A stretch of DNA of 64,000 nt, from the NCBI GenBank assembly GCA_900299145.1, contig OMIN01000142.1, positions 1-64,000 on the forward strand, given 5' to 3'. Below are positions 1 through 10,249 of the stretch, piece after piece; position 1 is the first letter of the stretch; the number at the start of each line of letters is the position of its first letter. Origin of the DNA: Betaproteobacteria bacterium (GTDB taxonomy: Bacteria; Pseudomonadota; Gammaproteobacteria; Burkholderiales; SG8-41). Below the pieces are notes generated by a model that ran no database searches, was not told the DNA's origin, and worked only from the letters and a program-made list of their open reading frames with translations. Made by a program: the position numbers and the translations under genes.

Positions 1-52
1 CATACGAGATTCCTCTACGTCTCGTGGGCTCGGAGATGTGTATAAGAGACAG
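1..52 (+). other. Illumina Nextera i7 adapter (P7 tail CATACGAGAT + 8-nt index TCCTCTAC + GTCTCGTGGGCTCGG + mosaic end AGATGTGTATAAGAGACAG); sequencing artefact
   Basis: Exact match by recognition to the Nextera Read 2 adapter structure, ending in the Tn5 mosaic end at base 52. Confidence 0.98.
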
Positions 53-361
53 GTTTACCACATCCATAAACACACGCGTCGGGCGGCGGAACGTGGCGGA
101 ACCGCGCGCCTTGGCGATGGCAATGTCGTTGCTCGCATACTGCGTGTCGTCGATGCGTTCAAAATGAATCAGCGCACCGTGAGTGTCGACGACAGCCACT
201 GCCATTTTCCAGTTGTTCTTTTTGCATTCGGCGATGGTGGCCGCGGCCACTTTGGCCGCCGTGGCGGCAGTGACGTCCGCGCCGTAAGATTGCGCCTGCG
301 CAAAACCGTTGCCCAGCGCCAGTGCGCCCGCTGCGATGGTCATTGAAAGCAATTTTTTCAT
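53..361 (-). CDS. GlcG/HbpS family (DUF336, haem-degrading-like) secreted protein, 3' truncated by contig end/adapter
   Basis: Reverse strand reads MKKLLSMTIAAGALALGNGFAQAQSYGADVTAATAAKVAAATIAECKKNNWKMAVAVVDTHGALIHFERIDDTQYASNDIAIAKARGSATF...; open to the adapter junction, so absent from the ORF track. Confidence 0.8.
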
Positions 362-454
362 GTTATTCTCCTGTTGTAACGATTGATAGGTTGATGTATG
401 AGCGAGCCGCGCGCTGGTTGGCACACGGGGCGCGCCGAAGCGCACGGGCGAACA

Positions 455-1441
455 TTACAATGTCTTGAAATATTCCACCATACGCCGGCGCTGCGCCGCG
501 TCAGGCAGCCGCCCCCGGCCCGCCTGCAAGTTATCCGCCAAATGCGTGACGCGCCGCGTGCCGGGAATCACGCAAGTCACCGCTGGATGGCCCAGCAGGT
601 ATTTCAGGAAAAACTGCGCCCACGAATCACAATCGAAATCGGCGCACCACGGCGGCAGCGGCTTGCCCTTGACGCGGCCAAACAGATTCGCCTGCGCAAA
701 CGGCCGGTTGATGATGACGGCCACACCGGCATCCGCGCACGCTGGCAGCAGGCGCGCCTCAGCCTCGCGCTCCACCATCGAATAGTTGAACTGCACGGTA
801 TCGTAAGTATTTGTTTTTATTAATTTTTCCAGTTCGGCATGTGCGCCTTCGTGGTAGTGCGTGATGCCCATATAGCGAATCTTGCCACTGGCTTTCCAGT
901 CGCGCAGCGTGCGTGTGTGCACGTCCAGATCGAGCAGGTTATGAATCTGCATCAAATCCATGCGAGCGGTGCGCATGAGCCGCAGCGACTGTTCCATCTG
1001 CCGCATGCCCGCCTGCTGGCCACTGGTCCAGACCTTGGTGGCGAAAAAATACTTTTCGCGATTTCCAAGCTCATGCGTAAGGTCACCGACCACGCGTTCG
1101 GCCTCGCCGTACATCGGTGAGGAATCCAGCACCATGCCGCCGGCCGCCGCGAAATCCAGCAGCACCTGCTTCAATTCGGTGCGCTCGGCGGCATGGGTGG
1201 CTTGCGGGCCAACGTCAAAGGTTTGATAGGTGCCGATGCCGATCACCGGCAGCGCATCAGCGCCCTTCGCCTTCGGGATGGGACGGCGGATGAGCGGTCC
1301 GGGCGGGGTTGCGGATTGCGATTGGGTGTTCGTGGCTGGCATGGTCATGGCAAGAGCAGAACCGCCGAGCGCATAGAGCGCCTGGCGGCGGTTGATTGAA
1401 AAACGCGCGCCAAGGTTTGCGCGGCGGCGGCCAAAAGTCAT
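455..1441 (-). CDS. Aldo/keto reductase with Tat-like signal
   Basis: INRRQALYALGG signal, VIGIGTYQTFDVG, LDSSPMYGEAERVVG, DLMQIHNL, VIPGTRRVTHLADN; start placed at MTFGRRR. Confidence 0.85.
   Translation of the reverse strand: MTFGRRRANLGARFSINRRQALYALGGSALAMTMPATNTQSQSATPPGPLIRRPIPKAKGADALPVIGIGTYQTFDVGPQATHAAERTELKQVLLDFAAAGGMVLDSSPMYGEAERVVGDLTHELGNREKYFFATKVWTSGQQAGMRQMEQSLRLMRTARMDLMQIHNLLDLDVHTRTLRDWKASGKIRYMGITHYHEGAHAELEKLIKTNTYDTVQFNYSMVEREAEARLLPACADAGVAVIINRPFAQANLFGRVKGKPLPPWCADFDCDSWAQFFLKYLLGHPAVTCVIPGTRRVTHLADNLQAGRGRLPDAAQRRRMVEYFKTL
804..828 (+). repeat. Dispersed AT-rich motif copy (inside AKR CDS)
   Basis: TAAGTATTTGTTTTTATTAATTTTT; exact core AASTATYTGTTTT. Confidence 0.9.
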
Positions 1442-1665
1442 GAGAATTGATATCCAATACCGGCTGGCAGCACGGCGTCGCCAATCTATCATAGCTACCT
1501 TAGCCCCGGCGCCGGCAATTCCTGCCGCCGCCTCTGGTGGGCTGACGTCCCGGGATTCAGACAGTGCGCGGTGCAAAAGCACGCAAATTTCACGTGCCGG
1601 GTGGTGACGGCCACGCCCCATTTGGTGTAAAAAGCAGGTGCGCATAAAAAACAGGGCCGCCCCAG

Positions 1666-3021
1666 ATGGTCATCGCAACCGTAAACCGCTTTATCAGCCT
1701 TTTCGCCGACGCGTTCACGGCACTGTCCGTCAACGTGCCTGTGTCCGACGTCGAACGCATGGCCATGCTGGTGCAGCACTCCATGGACCACGGCCGCCGT
1801 TCCTACCACACCTCCGCGCATATTTTTGAAATGTGCGAGGGTATGAACGCGAGACAAGTGCTGGCCACGCTGTTCCACGACATTGTGTATTACCAGCTCG
1901 ACGGTGGCTTTCCCAAAGGGGCCGATACGTTGCTGCGGCGCGTGGTGCGCGCCGAACGTGACCGCGTGGAAATCCGCGCGCTGGATACACGAGACGACGG
2001 CTACGCCGTTTGCACCGGCATTTTCGGCGTCAAGGCGGGGCAGCCCTTGGCGCTTTATGGCGGCATGAATGAGTTTCTGAGCGCAGTGGTGGCCGTTCGC
2101 ACGCTGGAACCGTACCTGCCGATGAAGGACCTCATCGCCATTGTCGCCTGCATCGAATCGACCATTCCGTTTCGCGTGAATAACGCGGCAGGCCGCAGCC
2201 CCTCGGCGGTGCTGGCCGAGCGAGTACGCGAAGTCAGCGCCGCCATGGGATTGACGCCGGACTCAGCCGAAGTCGAGCGCGTGGTAAAAGACGCCACGCT
2301 GCTGTCGAACAAGGACGTGTCGAGTTTTTCCGAGGCCGACCCGGCTGTGTTTTTGTCAACTACGTGGCTTTTGATCGAAGAATCGAACGCCCCGCTCGCC
2401 GCCGTGGGCATTTATTCCGTGCGCGACTACCGCGTTGCGCTGTCGCGCATGGAGGGTTTTCTTGGCTCGCTCAATCCCGACAGCGTGTTTCGCGATTACA
2501 ACGGCACGCCCGATGCAGCCACATTTACGGCACTGCGCAACGCCGCCCGTAAAAACCTGGAATTCGCCACCAAGTATCTGCGCATGAAAATTGTCAGCAT
2601 TTCCGTGGTCGAGGCGCTGGCGCAGGCCACTGGCGGCGACTGCCCGGTATCAATGATGCTCGGCGACATCCGAAGCAATTACGGCCGGCCCGATCGCGTC
2701 GAGGACTTTCTGCCGCCGCCTGAGATCGACGATGCGCTGCTCGACGCGCAACTGCTGGACGTGCTCGACAAGGGGCGCTCGAAGGAATCGGCGAGCGACC
2801 TCACCGCCTCGCCGCTCACGGCGTGGGTTTACCGCAGTCTGGGCAACGACGGCGCTGCGCACGCGCTGCCGGAAGCCAAGCGCATGTTCGCCGGAGAACT
2901 CGCGCCGCGTGCATTTCTGGCCGGCCTCGACGCGACCATGGTGCGCAGGCTGATCGACGCCTGCGCCCATCTGGCCATTTCGCGCAGGGACGCGCTGCTC
3001 GAACTGCTCCCGCGCGCCTAG
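1666..3021 (+). CDS. HD-domain-like predicted metal-dependent phosphohydrolase / conserved hypothetical
   Basis: 451 aa ORF with RRSYHTSAHIFEM...ATLFHDIVYYQ (H...HD arrangement). Confidence 0.6.
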   Translation: MVIATVNRFISLFADAFTALSVNVPVSDVERMAMLVQHSMDHGRRSYHTSAHIFEMCEGMNARQVLATLFHDIVYYQLDGGFPKGADTLLRRVVRAERDRVEIRALDTRDDGYAVCTGIFGVKAGQPLALYGGMNEFLSAVVAVRTLEPYLPMKDLIAIVACIESTIPFRVNNAAGRSPSAVLAERVREVSAAMGLTPDSAEVERVVKDATLLSNKDVSSFSEADPAVFLSTTWLLIEESNAPLAAVGIYSVRDYRVALSRMEGFLGSLNPDSVFRDYNGTPDAATFTALRNAARKNLEFATKYLRMKIVSISVVEALAQATGGDCPVSMMLGDIRSNYGRPDRVEDFLPPPEIDDALLDAQLLDVLDKGRSKESASDLTASPLTAWVYRSLGNDGAAHALPEAKRMFAGELAPRAFLAGLDATMVRRLIDACAHLAISRRDALLELLPRA

Positions 3022-3059
3022 CCGCCGCGCAACCGGGCACTGCGACGCCAACTGACGCG

Positions 3060-5264
3060 ATGCGCTGGCCGGGATTTATCACACTGGGCCGCCTTGCCAC
3101 GCTGGCGGCGGTGATCGCCGGCTTTTTGCTCTACCGCTTCGAGCCGCTGCCGGTGCAGGTGATGCGCAATGCCGTGTTCGACCAGTATCAGCGCTGGCAG
3201 CCGCGCGCCTACGAAGACATGGGTGTTCGCATCGTCGATATCGACGACGAAAGTCTGAAGCGCATTGGCCAGTGGCCGTGGCCGCGCACACAGGTGGCCG
3301 ATCTTATCCGCAAGCTGCAGGACGCTGGGGCGGCCGCCATCGGCTTTGACATGATGTTTGCGGAGCCAGACCGCACGTCACCTCAAGCCATGGCAACGCA
3401 GTGGAAACTCTCAGGCGACACGCTCCACAACGTGCTGCGCCTGCCCGACCACGATCAGGTAATGGCCGAGGCAATACGCGGCGGACGCGTGGTGCTGGGC
3501 TTTGCCGGCAAGCGTGACGGCGAAAAAACCCGGCAGCCAGCCAAGCCGTCACGTGAAGTCTATTCCGGACCGCCCGCACTGCCGTACCTCAACGCATTTA
3601 CCGGCGCGGACGTGCCGCTGGCGCTGCTGGAGCAAGCCGCCGCCGGTGTCGGCGCGTTCACCTTTTTCGCCCAGAATGACGGCGACAGCGTGGTGCGGCG
3701 GGTGCCAATGCTGATGCGGCTGTGTGATCCGGCCTTGGGCGGCACATCACCGCAGGCGCGCATTGCCGCGTGTGAAGCCGAACCGCTCGGCGTGGTAGCG
3801 CCATCGCTGTCCGCGGAACTCCTGCGCGTCAGCCGCAGACAGCGCAATTTTCACGTCACCACCTCGGCGCAGCCGGGCTTGGGGCTGGAAAACGTGCGCG
3901 TGGCCAATGTCACGGTGCCGGTTACGCCGCATGGCGAAGTGTGGGTGCATTACACGCGCCCGGTGGCGGAACGTTACATCCCTGCGTGGCGCGTGCTCGG
4001 CGGCCAGTACCCGCCGGGCAGTCTTAACGATCACATCGTGTTGATTGGCACGTCGGCGCTGGGCCTGCGCGATTTGCGCTCCAACCCGCTGGGCGCGATC
4101 ATGCCCGGCGTCGAAGCGCATGCGCAGGTGCTGGAACAAATGCGCGCCGGCCAGTATCTCGCCCGCGCGGCGAATGCGCACACCCTCGAAGCGCTCGTTA
4201 TCATCATTGGCGGCCTCATCATTGGCGTGGTGGCGCTAACAACCCGCGCGCTGGTGTCAGCATCGCTCACCGCTATTGTGCTCGCTGGCATAGCGCTCGC
4301 CGCCTGGCTGGCCTTCACGCGCGAAGGGTTGCTGCTTGATCCGCTCACGCCGGGCCTCGCGCTGCTAATTACGTTTCTGGTGGGTAGCGTGGTACGGCAC
4401 ATGAACAGCGAACGCGAGCAGCGCTGGGTGCGCGACGCGTTCTCGCGTTATGTGTCGCCGAACCGCGTGGAACATCTGGTCAATAATCCCGGCCAGCTTG
4501 AGCTCGGCGGGCGGCGACAAACGTGCAGTTTTGTGTTCACCGATCTGGAGGATTTCACCGGCCTGATGGAGAAAATGGATCCGGGCGATGCGGTCGCGCT
4601 TCTCAATGCGTATCTTGACCGCATGGTTGCCATCGCTTTTGCCAGCGGCGGAACGCTCGACCGCATTGTCGGCGACGCGGTGGCGATCATGTTTTCCGCG
4701 CCGGTAGCGCAGCCCGACCATCAGGCGCGCGCCTACCAGTGCGCGCTCGATATGCACGCCTTCGCCAGCCAGTACAGCGCCGATCTTGCCGCCAGGGGTA
4801 TCGCCTTCGGTAAAACGCGCATCGGCGTACACACCGGCGAAGTCATTGTCGGCAACTTCGGCGGCACCACCATGTTCGACTACCGCGCGCTCGGCGATCC
4901 GGTAAATACCGCCGCGCGGCTGGAAGGCGCAAACAAATATCTCGGCACCACGGTGTGCGTGTCGGAGGCAACACTCGCGGGCGTTGCCAACGCGCTGACG
5001 CGCCCGATCGGGCGTCTGGTGGTGAAAGGCAAAACGCAGGCGCTGGTTGTGCACGAGCCGCTGGCGGCGGTGCAGCCCTCGACAACAGTGCGCGATAGCA
5101 CCTACGACGCGGCGTTTGAATTGCTGCGGCAAGGTTCGCCGCAAGCACTCGCCGCGTTCGAACAATTGGCGCGCGAGCGGCCCGGCGATACACTGGTGGC
5201 GTTTCATCTCGCAAGGCTTACGGCGGGCGCCACGGACGATCAGATCCGGCTGGACGAGAAGTAA
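3060..5264 (+). CDS. CHASE2 domain-containing class III adenylate/guanylate cyclase
   Basis: RIVDIDDESLKRIGQWPWPRTQ...IGFDMMFAEPDR (CHASE2), TM segments, C-terminal FVFTDLEDFTGLMEKMDP...IGVHTGEVIVGNFGGTTMFDYRALGDPVNTAARLE (cyclase); start at MRWPGF. Confidence 0.9.
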   Translation: MRWPGFITLGRLATLAAVIAGFLLYRFEPLPVQVMRNAVFDQYQRWQPRAYEDMGVRIVDIDDESLKRIGQWPWPRTQVADLIRKLQDAGAAAIGFDMMFAEPDRTSPQAMATQWKLSGDTLHNVLRLPDHDQVMAEAIRGGRVVLGFAGKRDGEKTRQPAKPSREVYSGPPALPYLNAFTGADVPLALLEQAAAGVGAFTFFAQNDGDSVVRRVPMLMRLCDPALGGTSPQARIAACEAEPLGVVAPSLSAELLRVSRRQRNFHVTTSAQPGLGLENVRVANVTVPVTPHGEVWVHYTRPVAERYIPAWRVLGGQYPPGSLNDHIVLIGTSALGLRDLRSNPLGAIMPGVEAHAQVLEQMRAGQYLARAANAHTLEALVIIIGGLIIGVVALTTRALVSASLTAIVLAGIALAAWLAFTREGLLLDPLTPGLALLITFLVGSVVRHMNSEREQRWVRDAFSRYVSPNRVEHLVNNPGQLELGGRRQTCSFVFTDLEDFTGLMEKMDPGDAVALLNAYLDRMVAIAFASGGTLDRIVGDAVAIMFSAPVAQPDHQARAYQCALDMHAFASQYSADLAARGIAFGKTRIGVHTGEVIVGNFGGTTMFDYRALGDPVNTAARLEGANKYLGTTVCVSEATLAGVANALTRPIGRLVVKGKTQALVVHEPLAAVQPSTTVRDSTYDAAFELLRQGSPQALAAFEQLARERPGDTLVAFHLARLTAGATDDQIRLDEK

Positions 5265-5266
5265 TT

Positions 5267-5292
5267 TAACTCTCTGTTTTTAAAAGGAATTT
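5267..5292 (+). repeat. Degenerate copy of dispersed AT-rich motif
   Basis: TAACTCTCTGTTTTTAAAAGGAATTT upstream of OmpA gene. Confidence 0.5.
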
Positions 5293-5295
5293 GAT

Positions 5296-5922
5296 ATGCC
5301 CTTCGCTCTCTTGCAGTTGGCGCGCTGGCGCTACGCGGCCCTGCTGTGCGTGGCGGGCTGTGCGACACCGCCACCGCCGCCCAGCCCGGCACCCGCGCCG
5401 GGATCCTACGTGGTATTGCTCAATAACGATGACGGTAGTGTCGGCGCAATCACCGTCACTGGCGCCAAGGGCACGGTACAGATCGACCGCCTCGCGCACG
5501 GCGCGCGGCTCGATGGCAGCAGCGCGTTCGCCGTGGAAGAAAGTCGCATCCGCGCGGATTTCGCCGCGGCGATGGCGGCGCGGCCACAGGCGCCAGTATC
5601 GTTTCTGCTTTACTTTGAAACGGGCGGCACACAGTTGACGCCGGCCTCGCAGGCGTTGATCAAGCAGATACTCGACACTGCGAAAAATCGCCCCGCTGCC
5701 GATGTCTCGGTGATCGGTCATACCGATACCGAGGGTGACAACAATTACAACGAAAAACTCGGCCTCGAACGTGCGCAGGCCATCGCCAAACTGATCACTG
5801 ACGCGGGCCTGAGCGTGGCCGAAATGACCGTGACATCGCACGGCGAGCGCAATCTGCTGGTACCCACGCCGGACAACACGGCAGAACCCAAAAACCGCCG
5901 GGTTGAGATTTCCATACGCTAA
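5296..5922 (+). CDS. OmpA family lipoprotein
   Basis: Lipobox-like CVAGCAT, OmpA-C motif ADVSVIGHTDTEGDNNYNEKLGLERAQAIAKLI...NRRVEI. Confidence 0.88.
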   Translation: MPFALLQLARWRYAALLCVAGCATPPPPPSPAPAPGSYVVLLNNDDGSVGAITVTGAKGTVQIDRLAHGARLDGSSAFAVEESRIRADFAAAMAARPQAPVSFLLYFETGGTQLTPASQALIKQILDTAKNRPAADVSVIGHTDTEGDNNYNEKLGLERAQAIAKLITDAGLSVAEMTVTSHGERNLLVPTPDNTAEPKNRRVEISIR

Positions 5923-6043
5923 TGCGCCACGCGCAGAATTTTCAAGTTCGTCACAAATACTGCGCAGATTGCGTTAAAGCGCCAGCTATACTGATTCGCG
6001 CGCGCCGCGTTACGGCGCAAAATTCAATGGGAAGGAGTCTGCA

Positions 6044-6490
6044 ATGAAAACAGCAATACGCGCCGCCGCACTGGGATTTGCAATGCTGTTGGTTGGCCCG
6101 GCATGGGCGCAGGAGGCCATCGGCTTTGTCAAAACCGTCGCGGGCGACGCCAGCGTCACCAGCGCGGGCAAGGTGGTGAAAGCCGTGCCGGGCACGCCGG
6201 TGCACGTCAACAGCGTGCTGAAAACCGGCGCCAAGGGCAGCATGGGCATCACCTTCAAGGACAACCAGGTGATGTCGTTTGGCCCCGATACTGAAGTGAC
6301 AGTGGATGAATATCTTTACGCACCCGCCAAGGGCGATTTGAAATTTGCCGCGCGCATGAACAAGGGCACGTTGAATGTGGTATCGGGCGTCATCGCCAAA
6401 TTGAAACCAGACGCGGTGTCGCTAAAAACACCCACGGGTGAAATCGGCGTGCGTGGCACGAACTATCTGGTGAAGGTTGAGCCACAATAG
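6044..6490 (+). CDS. FecR domain-containing secreted protein
   Basis: Signal peptide; GSMGITFKDNQVMSFGPDTEVTVDEY...VRGTNYLVKV typical of FecR domain. Confidence 0.85.
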   Translation: MKTAIRAAALGFAMLLVGPAWAQEAIGFVKTVAGDASVTSAGKVVKAVPGTPVHVNSVLKTGAKGSMGITFKDNQVMSFGPDTEVTVDEYLYAPAKGDLKFAARMNKGTLNVVSGVIAKLKPDAVSLKTPTGEIGVRGTNYLVKVEPQ

Positions 6491-6505
6491 CGACCGTCAC
6501 GGCAT

Positions 6506-6532
6506 AAATTAATTAATAAAAACAAATACTTA
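6506..6532 (-). repeat. Dispersed AT-rich motif copy
   Basis: Reverse complement TAAGTATTTGTTTTTATTAATTAATTT; 3 bp before ATG 6536. Confidence 0.9.
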
Positions 6533-6535
6533 AAA

Positions 6536-7723
6536 ATGTCTATCGGAAAATCTGCCAACGGCCCGTGGATTGATCACATTCCCGGCAACGGCTTGTGGTC
6601 CAACGCCATCCTCGTCACCAAGGGCATGGCGCCGTACGGCGCGGTGGCACTGGGCGAAATCGATCAGGTTTGTGAAAAGCTGCGCGCTCGGCAAAGCGAA
6701 CCACACGCCTGGTGGGAGGAATGGAGCGCCATGGGCAGGCGTCTGCACGCACGCGCCGATGCCCTGGAAGCCGCCGGTCATCGCATGAGCGCGGGTAACT
6801 ACTATTTGCGCGCGGGCATGTATTACTTCACCGCCGAGCGCTTTATTTACCCCGGCCCCGACAAACGCGAAATGGGCCGCATCGCCATCGACTGTCAGAC
6901 GAAAGGCATCCTGCGCCGCCATCCGAACGTGGAGCGCGTGGAAGTACCGTTCGAGGGTGCGCACACAAGTAAGTCGCTGCCGGCATTTTTCATGAAAGCG
7001 CTGAATACGAACGCCGAGCGCGCACCCACCATCGTCGTTTTTAACGGCATGGACAATTGCAAGGAAATGAGCGTACTGTTCGCGGGCCTCGAATTCGCCG
7101 CGCGCGGCTGGAACACGCTCGCCATCGACGGGCCGGGGCAAGGTGAATCGCTGCGTTTGCGCGAACTCTACGCGCGCCATGACTATGAAGTCGCGGGTAC
7201 GGCGGCGTACGATTACGTCGCCGCACGCGCGGATGTCGATGCCGGCAGGGTTTTCGTCATGGGTTACAGCTTCGGCGGCTACTACGCCGCTCGCGTTGCA
7301 GCGTTCGAGAAACGCTACCGGGGCGGCATCGCCATGAGCGCGCTGCACTGGGACTTGCACGCGTGGCAGCAAGACATCAAACGCCGGCAGGACGCCGACC
7401 CCAAGGGCACGCCGCAGTCCGCGTTTCACTTTCGCTGGATAATGGGCTGCATTGACGATGCCGGAGCCGCTCTCGAAAAAGCAAAAAAATTCTCACTTGT
7501 GGGCGTCGCCGAAAAAATCACCTGCCCTTTCATCATCGTCCACGCGGGCGAAGACACCGTAGTGCCGGTCGCCAACGCGCCCAAACTGTTTGAAGCCATT
7601 GCGTCCAAAGACAAACATCTGAAAATTCTCAACGCGGACGACGGCGGGCATTACCATGCGCAGGCGGATAACCGGCAGGTGGGAATCGATTACATCGCGG
7701 ATTGGGTTGAGGAGCACTTGTAA
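6536..7723 (+). CDS. Alpha/beta hydrolase (FrsA/DUF1100-like)
   Basis: GMDNCKEMSVLFAGLEFAARGWNTLAIDGPGQGES, nucleophile elbow GYSFGGYYA. Confidence 0.85.
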   Translation: MSIGKSANGPWIDHIPGNGLWSNAILVTKGMAPYGAVALGEIDQVCEKLRARQSEPHAWWEEWSAMGRRLHARADALEAAGHRMSAGNYYLRAGMYYFTAERFIYPGPDKREMGRIAIDCQTKGILRRHPNVERVEVPFEGAHTSKSLPAFFMKALNTNAERAPTIVVFNGMDNCKEMSVLFAGLEFAARGWNTLAIDGPGQGESLRLRELYARHDYEVAGTAAYDYVAARADVDAGRVFVMGYSFGGYYAARVAAFEKRYRGGIAMSALHWDLHAWQQDIKRRQDADPKGTPQSAFHFRWIMGCIDDAGAALEKAKKFSLVGVAEKITCPFIIVHAGEDTVVPVANAPKLFEAIASKDKHLKILNADDGGHYHAQADNRQVGIDYIADWVEEHL

Positions 7724-7838
7724 CCTTCCACCCACGGTAGGGGGCAATCTCACTACGCCAGTTATGGATGCCGCATGCAACATAGTTGGTGCAATGGGAT
7801 TGCGCGCTACCTTGGCTGCCTGTGTTGAGGAACCTCCG

Positions 7839-9083
7839 CTAGGGCTTCCACACCACGTCATCATCAATCGCGTAAAGTTTGCACGCGCTCTTGGCAATTT
7901 GCTCGCACGTCGCCAACGCCCGTTGCACAGGATCGGAGGGCATATCGGGCTTGGGCGGCATCACGCTGGTGGCTGATCCGCACTGACCTGCAGGACCGAT
8001 GGCAAAGCCTCGCGGTAATTCATAGGTTGCCCAACGTCGGTAAATTTCGCGGCAATTGCTGCTCAACAGCGGCACGGCGTCGACATCCGTCAGCGCCGCA
8101 AAGCCGCTCGGCGGATGAGCTTCGCGAAGCGCCGCATTCAGCTGTGGGCCGAGTACCGCCTTTTGCGCGGGCGACATCGTGCGTGGCACCACTGCAGTAG
8201 GCAGGCCAATGCCGCGCAGAAACTCCTCCACCGGCTTAAGCCAGATCACCAACCCCGCGCGGTGGGCGAACATCCCATGCGCGTCGCCTTCCTCAAATTT
8301 GCCGTACGAAATCAGCCGCGCCTTACCGCCGCCTGCGTTGTAGCGCGCAAACATTTCCTTGGGCAAGTCCGGTCCCCAAAAACTGTCGTTGTCCCCGTAA
8401 AACCACAGGCTTGGCAGAGCGGTTTGTCGCCCGTAGGCTTCAAACGCGTCAACGAGGCTTCGTTCCCAGTTGCAGTGGGTATTCCTGTCCTCGATGCGCA
8501 AGCCGCCAGCAAAGTTGATCAGCCCACGCACGCCCGGAAACGGCGTGGCGCCCAGCGCCATGGTCGTCAACCCGCCATGCGATTGGCCGATGACAACAAT
8601 ACGTTGCGCATCCACGTCCGGACGTTTGACCAATGACACGAGCGCTTCGCGTATGCCTTCGGCCTGTACCAATCCGTTGCTGGTAATGTTGCAGCCCGGG
8701 TTGATATAGGCGCCGCCGGATTTGGAAAACCCGCGGCGCATGGGAATTGCTACAAGATACCCGCGTGCCACCAGCGCATTAGCCGCCATCAGAAAGCGTG
8801 CACGCTCCTGAAAAAGTGGATTCCCGGGTGATTTGCCGTGATTGATAAGCGCCAGCGGAAACGGGCCATCGCCGTTAGGCTTGAAAATCGTGGTTTCCAG
8901 TTGGGTCGCGCCAAAACCCCCGCCCACTGGCAGCATGATGATCTGCTCATTGAGCATCGCGGCCAGTGGCGGCGTTTGTGCAAATGCCCCCATCGACATG
9001 ACCCACAGGCCGAGAAGGCCTGCCAACGCCAGAAAACGTGTGCGCCAGTTCATGCTCACCGGAAGCCACGCAATCTCGACCAA
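7839..9083 (-). CDS. Alpha/beta hydrolase / dienelactone hydrolase-like secreted enzyme
   Basis: Signal peptide MNWRTRFLALAGLLGLWVMSMGAFAQ (alternative start 9053), GQSHGGLTT nucleophile elbow. Confidence 0.8.
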   Translation of the reverse strand: MVEIAWLPVSMNWRTRFLALAGLLGLWVMSMGAFAQTPPLAAMLNEQIIMLPVGGGFGATQLETTIFKPNGDGPFPLALINHGKSPGNPLFQERARFLMAANALVARGYLVAIPMRRGFSKSGGAYINPGCNITSNGLVQAEGIREALVSLVKRPDVDAQRIVVIGQSHGGLTTMALGATPFPGVRGLINFAGGLRIEDRNTHCNWERSLVDAFEAYGRQTALPSLWFYGDNDSFWGPDLPKEMFARYNAGGGKARLISYGKFEEGDAHGMFAHRAGLVIWLKPVEEFLRGIGLPTAVVPRTMSPAQKAVLGPQLNAALREAHPPSGFAALTDVDAVPLLSSNCREIYRRWATYELPRGFAIGPAGQCGSATSVMPPKPDMPSDPVQRALATCEQIAKSACKLYAIDDDVVWKP

Positions 9084-9087
9084 CCTG

Positions 9088-10249
9088 TCACCCCAACCGC
9101 GGATCCGCTGTAGATTCCCCCTTGGGCTTCACCGGCGGATGCGCCTTCAGCACGTCTTCGTTCAGTGTAATTCCCAGCCCCGGCGCCTGCGGCACGGCGT
9201 AGCAACCGTCCACCAGCTTGGGATGAGCGCCGGTCATGATTTCATCGTAAAAACTGCCTTCGCTTTGCCGTTCCAGAATCAGGAAGTTCGGCACCAGCGA
9301 ACATACGTGCAGACTGCCCATGTTGCACACCGGGCCGGTGGGGTTATGCGGCGAGAACTTCACGCCAAATTCGTGCGCGCGATTCGCCACCGCCAGCATG
9401 CCGGTGTAGCCACCGGTGTATTTGATGTCCGGCATCACCACGTCGAGCAACTTCGCGCGCAGCAGTGGCTCAAAGCCCAGCACGCCGATCTGGCGCTCAC
9501 CGCCGGCAATCAGCACGCCCATATCGGCAGCGGCACGGCGCACGCGATCCAGCACCGCATGATGCTCGGCACGCTCCGAAGTCAGACACTCCCCCCAGAA
9601 CAGTTTCGCGGGTGCGAGGTCGCGCAGGAGTTGCAGAGCCGTCGGCTCATCAAAGCGCCAGTGGCAATCCACCAGTACGCCAGCGTCCGGCCCCACGGCG
9701 TCGCGCACCGCCAGTATGCAGTCGAGCGCGTGACGATATTTTTTTCTGACCTCGGGGTCGTTCATGTCGGCCCAGAACACCCCATCAAATGGCGCGAGCT
9801 TGAACGCGGTGTAGCCCTGCGCCTGGCGATCGCGTGCCAGGGCAGCGAAACCCGCTGGAGAACGGTCCGTCGCCGCACGGTTGATGTTGCCGTAGACGCG
9901 TATCCGGTCGCGCAGCGGCGCACCGAAGAGGCGATGCAACGGCACACCTGCCTCGCGCGCCTTGATGTCCATCAGCGCCATTTCCGCCGCGCTCAATATC
10001 GAATTCCACACCAGCCCGCCGACCGCGTGCGGATACACCGTCAACTGCGGCAACGCCGCATCGATGGCAAGGCCGGTGATGTTCGCCGCGAGGCGCTTTA
10101 CGTTGAGGATTTGATTTTCCTCCCAGCCGCCGGAGAGCGACGCCTCGCCCCAGCCAGTCAGCCCGTCATCGGTCTGGATTTTCAGAAAGAACCAGTTGGT
10201 TTTCTCCGAAACATTCACCGCATAAGGCGTAAGTGTTTGTATTTTCATG
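9088..10249 (-). CDS. Mandelate racemase/muconate lactonizing enzyme (enolase superfamily)
   Basis: MKIQTLTPYAVNVSEKTNWFFLKIQTDDGLTGWGEAS...LDCILAVRDAVGPDAGVLVDCHWRFD...PDIKYTGG. Confidence 0.9.

Noticed and set aside
38-346. ORF 38..346 (+), 102 aa
   Set aside because: Starts inside the Nextera adapter and is antisense to the GlcG-like gene; artefact.
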